A DNA stretch of 64,000 nucleotides from Chanodichthys erythropterus (taxonomy: Eukaryota > Chordata > Actinopteri > Cypriniformes > Xenocyprididae), in assembly GCF_024489055.1 (NCBI RefSeq), contig NC_090231.1, positions 50,224,389-50,288,388 on the forward strand, written 5' to 3'. This document shows positions 35,561 to 47,624 of the stretch, piece by piece. The notes under the pieces were generated by a model, which was not told where the DNA came from, ran no database searches, and saw nothing but the letters and a program-made list of their open reading frames with translations. Both the position numbers and the translations under genes were made by a program. How positions within the stretch are numbered: the first letter of the stretch is position 1; each line of letters starts with the position of its first letter.

Positions 35561-36294
35561 CAAATGTCTACTTGGCCTTCAGAAAGCAGTGTTCTGTCTG
35601 AAGGGGCCAAGTTGTTGCCAAACATCATCTTTAAGGTGTACAAAAAACAGAATGAGTTAAAAAGGAATGGAAAAGAAAACATACACTGTCCAGGGATATT
35701 AAGAAGCTACAGCAAACATAAACAGAAGTCAGGAACAGACGCTCTGCTGTCTCATCCGAAGAAAAGTTACAGACATTGATCTCAGACAAATACATTTGTT
35801 GTTATTATTGTAATTCTGTTGCCATTTGTAAATGCAAAGTACTGAGAACTGAGATCACAGCATTGTCTGTCTGCTCTTATCTATGTGCGCACAGCAAGCA
35901 GTTTAAATAATGCCATACATCATTGACTGGATGCTTGAAGCAGTTAGTTGCCAAAATTAGCACTAGCGAATGATCAGATTGAGTGTTTGATGAATAAAAA
36001 TGTGCAAGATCCAATTGCACTTTTGGTCACATGATGGAAAATACGTGTTTCTGAATTATCTGTTGCAGTGTTGCATTGAATTATCTGTTGCAAGTGAATT
36101 ATCTGTTGCAGTGAATTATCTGTTGCAAGTGTAGAAGCCCTTTGTGTTTATTTTGATATACAGTAGCCTATATGTATATTGCTGTTTTTAAATATAAAAA
36201 TGCCTGTGCTTACACTGCAAGTGAGTGGCTTAAGTTGCAACAAAAGTAGTATGCACCCATTGTAATTAACAAAGTTATCAACAGTTGTGTTGCA
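35561..36294. other. Unassigned DNA
   Basis: No gene recognised. A short direct repeat of GAATTATCTGTTGCA (three to four copies, 36051-36126) is present. Confidence 0.4.
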
Positions 36295-36512
36295 CTGAGG
36301 AAAAGTAAACTTTAACATACTTTTAAAAATAGTACTTATTACAGAAAAAAATATACGCCGTACTTAAGTGCAAACGGAATGTAATGTTTTTGGACACTTT
36401 ATAGCATGTTAAACTATTTAAAAAAAATAAATAAATAAATAAAAATATAGCTGCAATCAGCGATGATTGGGCCCAAGCCCCAGTGCTACCACCACCCCAG
36501 TGGCTTTAGGAA

Positions 36513-38575
36513 AACGTCTTGGGTTCCTATACTGTAACCCTGTTCCCTGATAAAATGGGAACGAGATGCCGCGCTTAGCGCTATGGGAACAGCTTTGCAT
36601 AACCATCTGTGAATACTGTGTATAACACGTCAATGAAATTGACATTGAAATTGACAGCCTCAGATGGTGACTTCATAGTAATGCACGCTCGTCTGTATAA
36701 TTAGATGTACCACAGAAGCATCTTCAGGTATCACATTGTCTGAAGAATGGTCCTGGGACATCCTCTGTGTGGCAACGCGATGTTTGGCCAACACGACATT
36801 ATCAATAAGAGGCAAGATCCTTGCTGGCGAACTTTGGCTAGAACTCCCGGGAGCAGAGAAATCGGGGGTAAAAGCATTCTGGGCTATGTATGCGCCATTG
36901 TGTCCAGACCCAGGGGGCTGGGTGACTCATAGAGAAGTAGACGGGACATTGCACTGTCTGCTCAGAGAGAAGAGGTCACTTTGTAAAATCTTACACAGAT
37001 TTGTTTTCACTCCCCCATCGATATTCTCTGTCTGGACAGTAAATCTGCTCTCACATTTAGAGGTTTAGGGATATAGATTCACTGACAGGAACTTCAGAAA
37101 AAATCTGCTGCGCTAGCCTGTTTAGGTGGCACAAACACAGACCTCCATGGTGATTTATGTAAGAGACTGCCATTGTGATGTCCATCCGTACTAGGACATG
37201 GCAGCCTCTCAACTGCTTGAGGAAGTATTTCAGGGCCAGAAATACAGTCATCAGTTTGAGGCAGTTTATTCAATCTGATGATCCTCCCACACCCAGGGAG
37301 GGTCATCTTTGGGTACAGGCTGGACGATCATTAAAGATCACTGCCCAGCTTGACATGGAGGTGTCTGTTGTTAGCATTTTGCGACAGCAAGGCACATCTA
37401 GAGTAGGACCCAAGATAAGGAACTTGGGTCTGAGCCACATAGAGAGGGTACGTAGTCCGGGACACGTTATCTGCCTTTGGGGATTGGCCCTTGGATGAAA
37501 TCCCCTGGCTTTGAGTCACAACTGGAATGGTCTCATGTTCAAGAGGCCCATAGGGATCACTGTGGACGCAGATGCCATGAGACCTAATAACCATTGATAC
37601 TGACGAATAGTAAGACATTGACCTAGCCTGACATTGTTCAAGGTGTACTGGATGGTCATGACTTGAGCAGGAGACAATTGTGTGTGCATCGTGATCGAAT
37701 TCCATATGACCCCTTAAGTATGTCATTCTCTGGGTAGGAGAGAGAATGCTTTTGCTGGCATTGAGTCTCAACCCCAGAGAGACAAGAAAAGCTAGAATGA
37801 CATCTCTGTGTCGTTACGCTGGCTTATGTGACTGTGCTAGTATCAACTAGTCGTTTATGTAATTCAAAATGCAGATGCCCTGGAGTTGCAAAGGAGCCAG
37901 CGCTGAATCCATGCACTTTGTGTATGTGTGGGGTGATAGGGATAGGCCAAATGGAAGAACCCGATAGTGGTAAGCTTCGTGCCCCAAAGCGAACCTCAGG
38001 AACTACCTGTGTTGTGGCAATATTTCTATGTGAAAATATCTTTGAGATTGATTGTGATGAACCAATCATGATGTTGAATTTGCGACATGATCATCTTGAT
38101 AGTTAGCATCTTGAACTTGATAGTTCTGACGGAACAGTTCAAGCCTCGTAGATCTACAATCAGACGCAGTCTCCATCTTTTTTGGAGACCAGGAAGTATC
38201 GACAGTAGTAGCCTGTCTCTCTCTCTGGCAGGGGGACATGTTCTATGGCCCCTTTGTCCAGAAGAGATTGCAGCTCTTGTGGCAGTAAATGTGCCTGCTC
38301 TGGTTTTCTGGTAGTGGGAACCAGGCCATTGAAATTTGGAGAGCGATGAGCAAATTGGATTCTGTACCCTTTTTCTACTGTCATTATAACCCAAGTACAG
38401 ATGCCTGGCAGTAGCTTCCATGCTGCCAAGTTTTCTGAAATAGGTACCAATTTTGATACTTCCCGTTGAGGGGGTGCTGGGTGTTCCATGTCCTGGGCAA
38501 CGACTGGAAGATGGAACACCCCACACTTCGATGGAAACTGCTGCACCCCGAGACACCAGAGGTGTACCATGTGTT
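36513..38575 (-). mobile_element. DIRS-type retrotransposon fragment (copy D)
   Basis: The left edge is AAC followed by GTCTTGGGTTCC, resembling the AAC-GTCTCGGG terminus of copy A. On the minus strand it carries degraded RNase H/methyltransferase-like sequence (36750-37260) and an N-terminal RT piece (38030-38560). The recombinase and the Gag side are missing, so it is internally deleted and truncated on the right. Confidence 0.75.
36740..38560 (-). pseudogene. DIRS reverse transcriptase / RNase H remnant
   Basis: Minus-strand pieces: an RT N-terminal part with VDLRGLNCSVRTIKFKMLTI and WFITINLKD (38030-38200), corresponding to the LDLRVLNRSLHKLPFKMLT and WFAAIDLKD regions of copy B; and an RNase H part with FLALKYFL, VLVRMDIT and VSYINHHGG (37060-37250), where the catalytic TDN is altered to MDI. 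Frames change repeatedly. Not functional. Confidence 0.75.
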
Positions 38576-38579
38576 TTTG

Positions 38580-39900
38580 TGGTTTTCGTTCAATTTATCT
38601 TCGTTAAAGCAACATAAGTGATTTTCTCTTTCTTTTTTGTTGTTTGATTAAAATTGATGACGAACAGCTGCAGGTATATAAGGCTGCTGTCACTTTAAGA
38701 CAAAAGCATGGATCCAATATAATGATCCGTTTTCTTTTTAAATTGTTTACAACATATAACCGACTGTCTGTTTACGAGGATACTCACTGAGACAGGCATT
38801 TTGACTTCATTTCACGTGTCTGTTCTGAAAGACAACTGAATTCGGTGTTATCATAGTGTCTGCGCAGCTCTGTGTGAGTACACAGAAAACAGCGTCTGAG
38901 TTCCAGTCTTCTTGTGCTTGATGTTTAAACTGACAGGACTTAAAAACACATGCAAATGATAAACTTTCACTCTTTGGTGGTTAAACTTTACAATTGCTCT
39001 GTGAATCATATGCATTCCGAACTGGGGGCAGCTGGCCCATACGGATAACAGATCAAGTACCGTCTCTATACTTGACATTGCACATCCTGCAATGTGACTA
39101 TCTTGGATGCAGACATCTCGATATCAATGCTAAAACGATATGTCTTGTAGCCCTAATCTATACGTAGACTTTCCATAGATGTAATGGTTTTTATACTGTA
39201 CAAACTGTAAATTCTATCCCCTAAAACTACCCCTACCCCCTTTCTGCATTTTTACATTTTCAAAAAGCATCACTTGGTATGATTTATAAGCTGAGAGAGA
39301 GAGAAAGAGAGGCAGTGTAAGACAAAAGGATTAGTTGGAGACTGTTTACCAGTTAGTTAAGCCAGAAGATTCAACATTTAATAAAAAAAAATTCTAAACT
39401 GTGACAGAAAGTAACCTTTGAGATTATATAAATATATAGTAAATAGTATATAGTTTACTTATATCCAAATGTAATGCCTAATAAAAGTAGGTCATTGGCA
39501 ACATTGTTTCAAGCGTTGTTTTATTGTTTTGTTTTTTTTGTTTTTTTAAATGCTGCCATCTAGTGGTTATACTATGACAATTTATTTTATTTATTTATTT
39601 CAACCAGAAAGCACTATTCTGCCTATTTTTAACTTACACAAATTGCATTAATTGAAAAATAGAATAAAATGTGTTTTTTACCCTTAATATTTGTATTATT
39701 TTATATAGAGTGTGGTATAATAGAGTTAGGTAAAATGTATTGTTTAGAAGATATGAGACATTTCCTGTTTACTTTTTTGTCATTATTTTAATCTCTCACC
39801 AAGGCATCATCATTAGAGACCAATATCCGTTCACAATTTAGCATCTTCAATGTCTTTGCATTATGCTGAAAAAGTTTAGTAGTAGTTAAGTAGTAGTTAA
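38580..39900. other. Unassigned DNA
   Basis: AT-rich with short T and GA runs. No exon or named element recognised. Confidence 0.35.
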
Positions 39901-40740
39901 AAATTCAGTGCCTGATTTTTTGCAAAAATCCACATTCAAACCAAAATAGCCGACTTCCTATTGGTCAGAGCTAATGACTGTAAACTAGAAAGTTGTCAAA
40001 CTCGATGAGAGCAATATATGTACAGTTTGGTGACTGTAGGTAAAACTAAATCCCCTACTTTAGTCGAAATGTGGCACTACAGAGCCCCTCCACCACAACG
40101 ATTTCTTAGCTTTTGCCAATGTCTAACGGTCAAGAACTCTGATGTGTGTGTCGAGTTCCATAAAATTTGAAGCATAAGAGCCTCAAAAACACCTGAAAAG
40201 AAATTAAAGTTTGATGCATTGCCATGGCAACACTGTTTAAGCTATTAAAAATCTCTTCACAGTTTTACATTTTGATGTGTCTTGACATTATTCTGACCAT
40301 GTATGAAGGAAATCACATAAATATAAGAGGGTGATTTCAAAGCATTTTTCAAAAGGAACACACTTCCTGCTGCCAGTTGGTTGTGCTATGACTTTGACTC
40401 ACAATAGTCACATCCATGTGATCAGCCTCCTACAACGAACATACAGCTGAAGTTTAATCAAAATCAGTCAATATATGCAAAATGTGTTGCCACAGCCAAA
40501 CAGTTTGAGATATCAAAAAACTGTTTGCAATTTAGCATTCATGTTGACCGAGTTTGGTGGTGATCAGAGGAACTGCCTAGGAAAATCATATCAAATTCCA
40601 GAGCATGCATTTTTCAAACAACCCAAAATTTAGAGTGCGAAAGTTGTTAGGCTTGGTCAGATCTATATGTGCATGAAGTTTGGTTACAGTAGGTGAAAAG
40701 GAGTGCACTACAGGCAGAACCAAGGCGGCAATGGTCCAGG
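39900..40740. repeat. Probable dispersed repeat
   Basis: Has the style of the fish TATAGCTGCAANCAGCGAT family, a fragment of which (TATAGCTGCAATCAGCGAT) lies at 36446-36464 on the other side of DIRS-D. Assigned by general resemblance only; ends not defined. Confidence 0.3.
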
Positions 40741-40824
40741 GTGACTCGTTAAACACAACCATATTCAGTTCCTTCAGCCATGAAGAAAATTATACTTCTT
40801 CCATTCACACAAAACAACAAAAAT

Positions 40825-41570
40825 AAAAAATAGACAGTCCGCCTGAACGTGGTTCGCAGCCGTGCCGTGTAATTGAAGATGGTGATAGGGGCTCGGCAGA
40901 CTGAGGAGATGGAAGGAGGAGCTTGGTGAAGCTCAAGGGCTGATGGACCACGATGGAGCTGAGGCAGCACAGAGCTGGGGCAGAGCTGATGGGCAGACAG
41001 GCGGAGGTGGAATTATGGGCCTGGAGGCTGAGGTGATGCTGGGGGATCCACATCAACGTGCAGAGCTGGGGATCAAGAAGGCAGAGGCAGAGCCCAAAAG
41101 CTGGATGGAGATAGCAGAGAGGGCAGAGCCGAGGAGCTGAGTGGCACCAGTGGAGCAGACAGATCCAGGGCAGGGGAGGGAACCATCAGAGAGTATGCAA
41201 ATAATGGCATATAAAGGACATTGAGTGGGATCAGGTCATCAATGTAATTCCATGGATCTGGCTGAGGAGAAGAGAGTTCAAGGGTGGGTACTTGGGTGAG
41301 AATTGGCTCCCTATTCCATGAATCAATGAGCCAGAGCCCCGTTTCTGGTTTAGGGATGGACTGTGCTGCAATCGCTGACACCCACTCCACATAGCCAACA
41401 AATGTACCTTAAGGATCTTCTCTGGGCAGGACCGCTCATTTAGGCTGGTATTTAAAAAACAACCATAGGGAGTGGTGTTTGGCATGCCAGGTCTAAAAAT
41501 TTCCTTGCATGGTCCTTGAGGGAACGATCCTCTTGATCGAGGATTAGGAGACAAACGACCAGTAAGCCCA
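40825..41570 (-). repeat. GC-rich repeat interior of a decayed LTR-type element
   Basis: Purine-rich imperfect repeats (GATGGAGCTGAG, GGCAGAGC) of the same style as 28935-29500. Minus-strand translations are Pro/Ser-rich and open in several frames. No LTR ends identified. Confidence 0.4.
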
Positions 41571-41591
41571 TCTTTTACTCTTTTTTTTTGT

Positions 41592-41627
<36 letters not shown>

Positions 41628-43826
41628 CTAATTTCCACAACTGCAGCAAGTACAGTTTTTTTTTTTTTTTTTTAAGAAATATACTCTTAAGCTTTGACGT
41701 ACACAATACATTTAAGAACATTTTATTTCACAAGTGCAGTCAATCAGGAATGGCAGGGATAAAGTGTACCATAAGACTATCAAACTAAACTTTTTGATAT
41801 AGAGAATCTGATATAGGTCAAATCAAAGTGTGTTAGCACAAATGCCATGAGTTATTGACTCTGAGACTACATTCAGTTACTTCACATCATTTTTAAGGGT
41901 CTGATCAGGTTGAAATAGCTCTAGGTAACAATTGCAAAATTTCACATTTTTCAGTGCGCAGTAACAAAAACTGTGAGCTCTATGCATGACCCAGTTCTTT
42001 TGGTTTTTAACCCTGTGCAAGGAAGCAGCTCGACGTGATGCAACAACACAACATTGCACCAATTATAATCAACAAAATGTCAATGATGTTGCTCACTTGC
42101 TGCATTGGCAGGAAGGCAGAAATGTCAGCCTTTACTCTATCAAAGGATCTGAATGGAGATTCAGGTATGAGGTGACATTTGGGACATATTTCAAACTCGC
42201 ATACACATACAAACAAAGAACTCTCACATTCATGCAGAATGCTCTCCATACCCTCAAGAAAAAGAAGTGCATTTAACTGTATTGAAAGTGAATTCTTGTG
42301 TCCTTGAAATCTTAAATGTATATTTAAAAAAAAAAAAAACTGTACTTGCACATAATATAAAATAAATGAAATAAAAGGCCACTTAAAGGATTAGTTCACT
42401 TTTAAATAAACTTTTGCTTATAATTTACTCACCCCATGTCATCCAAGATGTCCATGTCCTTCTTTCTTCAGTCGAAAAGAAATTAAGGTTTTTGATGAAA
42501 ACATTTCAGGATTTTTCTCCATATAATGGGCTTGAATGGGCACCAGATGGTTCAAGGTCCTAAAGACAGTTTCAGTGCAGCTTCAAAGGGCTTTAAACTA
42601 TACCAGACGATACCAGACGATGAATAAGGGTCTTATCTAGCGAAACGATCAGTCATTTTAAAATTTTTTTAAAAAGTTTAACTTTTATAAGCACAAATAT
42701 TCTCCTTGCTCTGTTCTCGGATGAGCGTTCGTGACGTCAAGTAATACGCAATTACGTTGAAAAGGTCACGCTTGACATAGGCGGAAGTACAGATTCGGTG
42801 TTTACAACTTGAACGTGCAAATACAAACCCTGCGTCTTGATCAGCTCGCTAGTTCCCTAGGTCGTGAATCAGTATGAAAGTGAATGCGGCTGATTCCCTG
42901 ATCAGTGCCCTGACTACTGAACTAGGGAGCTGATTGAGACAAACGCCGTTTACAAAAACAAGGTAAAACAACTAATGGTTCTTCCATCCTGTGTTGTCAG
43001 TACCATCAGACTGTCATACCCTTCTCCATCAGAACAAAAACACCTCTAAAGGGGGTCGCACACCGGACGCGCACATTATATACGCGCAAGCTCAATTTTG
43101 ACTTGACTCCTGATAGGAGAGCTGCACAATGGGAGTGTTTTACATCAACAGGGAAACGTTACATATGCTTTAATATTTCGCACTGAGGTTAGTGTACATG
43201 GAAAAATGGCACAACAAAGCAAAAGGAAAGAAAATGCTATGTTTATTATACATTTTTAGACTTTATTCAAGCTGTTAAACTAAGAATGTAAAACTGATGT
43301 ATCTTGCAGCACAGGGTGAAGTCAGTATGTACATTAACGACGATTTGAGAGAAATATAATATACATTTAATGTAAAACAATGTACATGGCGCTCTGTGGC
43401 ACGGCAGGATTTTGAGTCGTAGCTTGGCACCGCGGACAGGCGCCGAATGTCGCCGCCGGTGTGTGTACACTCATAGGAAACAATGCATTCGAATTTTAAA
43501 GACGTGGCTCTGCGCTGAGCTTCGCGTCTGGTGCTCAGTAACGGTGGAAATTTTGTCCGGTAATGCAGCGAGATGTAAACAGGGACTCACCGACTGATTC
43601 TAATGGCGGGATTGAAATGGTCAAGTCATGGTCCGACATTGTTGTTTTAACGTTACCTTTTTTTGTAAACGGCGTTTGATTGAGTATTTGCACGTTCAAG
43701 TTGTAAACACTGAATCTGTACTTCCGCCTATGTCAAGCGTGACCTTTTCAACGTAATTGCGTATTACATGACGTCATGAACGCGCATCCGAGAACAGAGC
43801 AAGGAGAACATTTGTACTTATAAAAC

Positions 43827-43858
<32 letters not shown>

Positions 43859-44149
43859 TGATTTTTTCGCTAGATAAGACCCTTATTCCTCATCTCAAAA
43901 CGTCTCGGGCTACAGATGTAACCCTGGTTCCCTGAGTAAGGGAACGAGACGCTGCGTGAAACGCATTGGGAACCTTCTGCGTGATATCGTCATTGAAGCA
44001 CTCCTGTATCCAACCAATCGTGTAACGAGACATCAGAGACGGGTGACGTCACGGACCAGGAAACTATAAAGCATGCCCGGCTGCAGAGAACACTAGCTTC
44101 TGTGGTAAATCTGAAGCAAGCACTCGCAAGCATGCAGGGGTACGGCAAG

Positions 44150-44235
44150 AGACGCAGCGTCTCGTTCCCTTACTCAGGGAACCAGGGTTACATCTGTAAC
44201 CCGAGACGTTCCCTTTCGTGGGAACTATCGACGCT
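44150..44235. repeat. DIRS-A internal complementary region
   Basis: Contains the complement of the element's left end (up to the GTT/AAC) joined to the complement of its right end. In DIRS elements this region templates completion of the circular cDNA. Confidence 0.85.
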
Positions 44236-44280
44236 GAACTATCAATCCCAACTGTGCCGTACTTCAAGTGCTTGTTCATG

Positions 44281-45030
44281 TTAGCTCGAGAGTACGGAGG
44301 AGCCCGGAGTGGAGCCTACATCAAGGTTGTAATATCTGATAAACGTATGCTGGCTTGACCATCCAGCTGCGTCACAAACGTCACTCATAGAGACGCCCGA
44401 CATCAAAGCTCTTGACGCCGCCATACCCCTTGTGGAATGAGCACGGACATTAAATGGAGAGGCCTGTCCGGCCGCTTTGTATGCTAGTGAGATGGCCTCG
44501 ACCACCCACGTACTCATTCTCTGCTTGGACGCCGGTCCCCCTTTATTAGGGGAGCCGTAACAGACGAACAGTTGCTCTGTTTTCCGCCACAGGGCAGCTC
44601 TGTGGACGTATGCATCCAAAGCCCTAACTGGGCAGAGCAGATTCAGTTTTTCCTGATCCGAGGATGTAAATGGAGGAGGATGGAAAGCTTGAAGCACAAT
44701 AGGACCCGGGACATTGGTGGGGACCTTTGGCACATAGCCTGGTCTAGCATGAAGAAATGCTCTCACCATTCCAGGAGCGAACTCCAGATACGAGGGGGCC
44801 ACTGAAAGGGCCTGAAGATCTCCAATTCTTCTCAGAGAAGTAATAGCAAGCAAAAATATAGTCTTTAAAGTTAGAAACTTTATAGACACCTCCTCCAGTG
44901 GTTCAAAGGGAGCCTCGGCTAACCCTTGTAGAACCACTGATAAGTCCCAAGCCGGGGTCCTTGTGCGCACTGGAGGCCTCAACCTCAGTGTACCACGGAG
45001 GAAGCGTGACACGAGGGGGTCTCGACCCAC
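44281..45030 (-). CDS. DIRS-A tyrosine recombinase (C-terminal part)
   Basis: 250 codons. Tyrosine recombinase that would insert the circular DIRS cDNA. Visible motifs: ITSLRRIGDL around the first catalytic Arg, HSTRGMAAS (the HxxR box) and FIRYYNLDV with the nucleophile Tyr, so the tetrad looks intact. The N-terminal recombinase part (RAPSTRKLYSYKWNLF) lies upstream in the same frame, separated only by a TAG at 45082-45084, which replaces a Leu codon judging from copy B (STLKV). The ATG at 45030 is simply the first Met after that stop, probably not the original start. Confidence 0.8.
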   Translation of the reverse strand: MGRDPLVSRFLRGTLRLRPPVRTRTPAWDLSVVLQGLAEAPFEPLEEVSIKFLTLKTIFLLAITSLRRIGDLQALSVAPSYLEFAPGMVRAFLHARPGYVPKVPTNVPGPIVLQAFHPPPFTSSDQEKLNLLCPVRALDAYVHRAALWRKTEQLFVCYGSPNKGGPASKQRMSTWVVEAISLAYKAAGQASPFNVRAHSTRGMAASRALMSGVSMSDVCDAAGWSSQHTFIRYYNLDVGSTPGSSVLSS

Positions 45031-45081
45031 CGAGGAATCCCCCCCAACATGGTAGGCTGATATAGCCGCAACATAAACCTT

Positions 45082-47211
45082 CTAGGTTAAGTAAGATAGG
45101 CCTTCCGAGAATTTTTCTTGGAGAAAGCATAGCACAGAGCTTATTGGAGCATGAAAAGGGTCTATTTCATGTCGTCTACACCAAGTAGAGAATAGATTCC
45201 ATTTATAGGAATAAAGCTTCCTCGTGGAGGGAGCCCTGGAGCTAAGTATGGTCTCAACAACCTCAGTTGAGAGACCAGCCTCTATGAACCTGGCCCCCTC
45301 AGAGGCCAGGCCCACAGTTTCCATAGTTCTGGGCGGGGATGTACTATCGTGCCGCCCGCCTGAGATAGGAGATCTGGCCTTAAGGGAAGCTCCATTGGAG
45401 AGCCATCTATCATGGACACCAAGTCCGAGAACCATATTCGGGTCGGTTAGGCTGACCCCTTCTTGGCGTACTTTCTCCAGGACTCGTGGGAGCAGAGCGA
45501 ACGGGGGAAAAGCATACAGACGTAGCCTCGGCCACATCTGTACCATGGCATCCAAACCCAGGGGTGCTGGATGTGTGAGGGAGTACCAGAGTGGACACTG
45601 GGTTGATTCTCCCGAAGCAAACAGGTCTACTTGTGCCTGACCGAAATTTTTCCAAATGAGATCCACCACTTCTGGGTGGAGTCTCCACTCCCCGGGCCTC
45701 GGCCCCTGCCTCGACAGGGCGTCTGCCCCCACATTCTGACTCCCGGAGATATAAGCTGCCTTCAACGAAAGCAGCTTCCTCTGAGACCACAGGAGGATCC
45801 GACGGGCCAAATAATTTAGTTGGCGAGACCGTAGGCCCCCCTGATGATTTATATAAGAGACCACTGACATATTGTCTGTGCGGACCAGCACATGGTAGTC
45901 TCTCAGGTCTGGGAGGAAGTGTTTTAGTGCTAGAAACACCGCCATCATCTCCAGCCGATTTATGTGCCAGGAAAGATGATGGTCTTCCCAAAGACCTTGG
46001 GCTGAGCGACCGTTCATGATCGCTCCCCAGCCCGTGAGGGAAGCGTCTGTTGTAAGCATTGCACGACAACCAGAGGTTCCCAACACGGGACCCTGGGACA
46101 GGAACCAGGGGTCTTTCCACATAGTTAGGGCATGAAGGCATCGCCGTGTGACTTTGATCATTCGAAAAGGGTTCCCCTTCGGGGAGAACCCCCTGGTCCT
46201 GAGCCACCACTGTAGGGGTCTCATGTGCAGGAGGCCAAAGGGAATTATGTTGGACGCAGCTGCCATTAGACCCAACAGTTTCTGAAACTGTTTCACAGTG
46301 AGAGACTGGCCTAACTTCACCCCTTTTACGGTTGACAGAACAGAGCTCACACGGGCAGGAGTCAGACGTGCCCGCATTGTTGTGGAGTCCTGAGGAGCTC
46401 GTTGCGGGCCGAGACTGCTTCCGTTCAACAGTCTCGGCGGGGACTCCGCGTAACCATGCTGTTTCGGCCCCACGATGTTACTATAGAGTGAAGTCTGGGG
46501 GCTGAACACTCGATGTTGTACTGGTCTATTCCAGGACCTAGACACCTCAGTGTGTAGATCCGGGAAGAACGGTAAGCACCGACGCTGGGGTAGTGAATGT
46601 GCGGGGAGAAAGCGTTCATCAAGCTTACTTTTCTGTTTTAAGTCTCCCCGCTCTGTTTCAGGCCAACTGATATTTAACTTGTCTACAGCTCTGGTCACTA
46701 CCCCTAAGAGCTCCTCATATGCGGGGGAAGAGGATGGCGGTCCCTCTTCCCCTGCGTCGACGCTCATCACGTCAACATCCTCAGATGAAGATAGATGAAG
46801 CGCCGATGTCTCGTCCCGAGGGGAAGAAACCGCAGGGCGTGCTTCCACCACGGCAGGAGAGACATTGGGTCTGGCAGCTAAAGGAAGAGATAGGGCGGAG
46901 CCCGTCTCAACCCCCGCTGCCAGATCCATCTGTGAACCCCACGAATGGAGTCTCCGCTCCGCCTCAGCAGCAGCGGGACCCGATCCGCGGGGAACACCGA
47001 CCGAGGCACCCTCTCTCTTGTCAAAGAGTGCCCGGCGAGATCTCAACACTCTAAGGGTGAGCTTCTCACAGTGCACGCAGACAGCTCCCTCGAGAGCTGC
47101 CTGCGCGTGCTCAACCCCCAGGCAAACTACACACATATCGTGAGTGTCCCCGTCAGGAATAAATCGAGTGCAGGGAGACGCACACTTCCTGAACTGTTTG
47201 CCTTCCGCCAT
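45082..47211 (-). CDS. DIRS-A Gag-RNase H fusion frame
   Basis: 709-codon open frame starting MAEGKQFRKC. Residues 10-49: a Cys/His cluster (C-x3-C-x9-H-x2-C-x2-C-x4-H-x9-C-x2-C) shared with copy B. To about residue 270: Gag-like. It then jumps into the RT thumb/connection (LMAAASNIIPFGLLHMRPLQ) without any fingers, palm or YxDD motif, so the RT active site is deleted in frame. RNase H follows (TTDASLTGWGA, LVRTDNMSVVSYINHQGG, GADALSR), then a methyltransferase-like segment (VDLFASGESTQCPLWYSLTH). Near 45440 it slips into the recombinase frame and ends at a TAG. It cannot reverse transcribe alone; it could be a non-autonomous derivative. Confidence 0.8.
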   Translation of the reverse strand: MAEGKQFRKCASPCTRFIPDGDTHDMCVVCLGVEHAQAALEGAVCVHCEKLTLRVLRSRRALFDKREGASVGVPRGSGPAAAEAERRLHSWGSQMDLAAGVETGSALSLPLAARPNVSPAVVEARPAVSSPRDETSALHLSSSEDVDVMSVDAGEEGPPSSSPAYEELLGVVTRAVDKLNISWPETERGDLKQKSKLDERFLPAHSLPQRRCLPFFPDLHTEVSRSWNRPVQHRVFSPQTSLYSNIVGPKQHGYAESPPRLLNGSSLGPQRAPQDSTTMRARLTPARVSSVLSTVKGVKLGQSLTVKQFQKLLGLMAAASNIIPFGLLHMRPLQWWLRTRGFSPKGNPFRMIKVTRRCLHALTMWKDPWFLSQGPVLGTSGCRAMLTTDASLTGWGAIMNGRSAQGLWEDHHLSWHINRLEMMAVFLALKHFLPDLRDYHVLVRTDNMSVVSYINHQGGLRSRQLNYLARRILLWSQRKLLSLKAAYISGSQNVGADALSRQGPRPGEWRLHPEVVDLIWKNFGQAQVDLFASGESTQCPLWYSLTHPAPLGLDAMVQMWPRLRLYAFPPFALLPRVLEKVRQEGVSLTDPNMVLGLGVHDRWLSNGASLKARSPISGGRHDSTSPPRTMETVGLASEGARFIEAGLSTEVVETILSSRAPSTRKLYSYKWNLFSTWCRRHEIDPFHAPISSVLCFLQEKFSEGLSYLT

Positions 47212-47449
47212 TATTTATATATATATCGTGTCTTTTTTGTGTATATGTACAGTGTTGTGGAACTCTTGTCCTCAGACAAAGAGACGACAAACAAACACTA
47301 AATAAGACGCACAGACAGCGGTAACAATATACACAAGTGTTGCTGAAACTCTTGTCCTCAGACAAAGAGTGAAATCAGGGATGATAATAAGACAGACAAA
47401 CACTAAATAAGACACACGGGATAACATGGAGCGCTTGCTGAAGATAGCA

Positions 47450-47624
47450 GAAGCTAGTGTTCTCTGCAGCCGGGCATGCTTTATAGTTTCCTGGTCCGTG
47501 ACGTCACCCGTCTCTGACGTCTCGTTACACGATTGGTTGGATACAGGAGTGCTTCAATGACGATATCACGCAGAAGGTTCCCAATGCGTTTCACGCAGCG
47601 TCGATAGTTCCCACGAAAGGGAAC
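47450..47624. repeat. DIRS-A right inverted terminal repeat
   Basis: Inverted copy of 43970-44100. Shared words include CGTTACACGATTGGTTGGAT (with its near complement) and the CTTTATAGTTTCCTGGTCC promoter-like segment. Ends at AAC 47622-47624. Confidence 0.8.

Larger units (their letters stand above)
43899..47624 (-). mobile_element. DIRS-type retrotransposon, RT-deleted (copy A)
   Basis: 3.7-kb minus-strand element. The + strand left edge is AAC-GTCTCGGGCTAC and the right edge is CCACGAAAGGG-AAC. Inverted terminal repeats of about 130 bp (43970-44100 against 47450-47600) surround the genes. An internal complementary region at about 44150-44235 contains both ends joined (GTAACCCGAGAC-GTT-CCCTTTCGTGGG). 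Coding sequence is Gag fused to RNase H and recombinase; the RT catalytic part is deleted. No long target duplication, as expected for DIRS integration. Confidence 0.9.

Noticed and set aside
45410..46210. 266-codon minus-strand frame overlapping DIRS-A
   Set aside because: Shadow of the RNase H frame; the peptide does not match the recombinase or RT of copy B.
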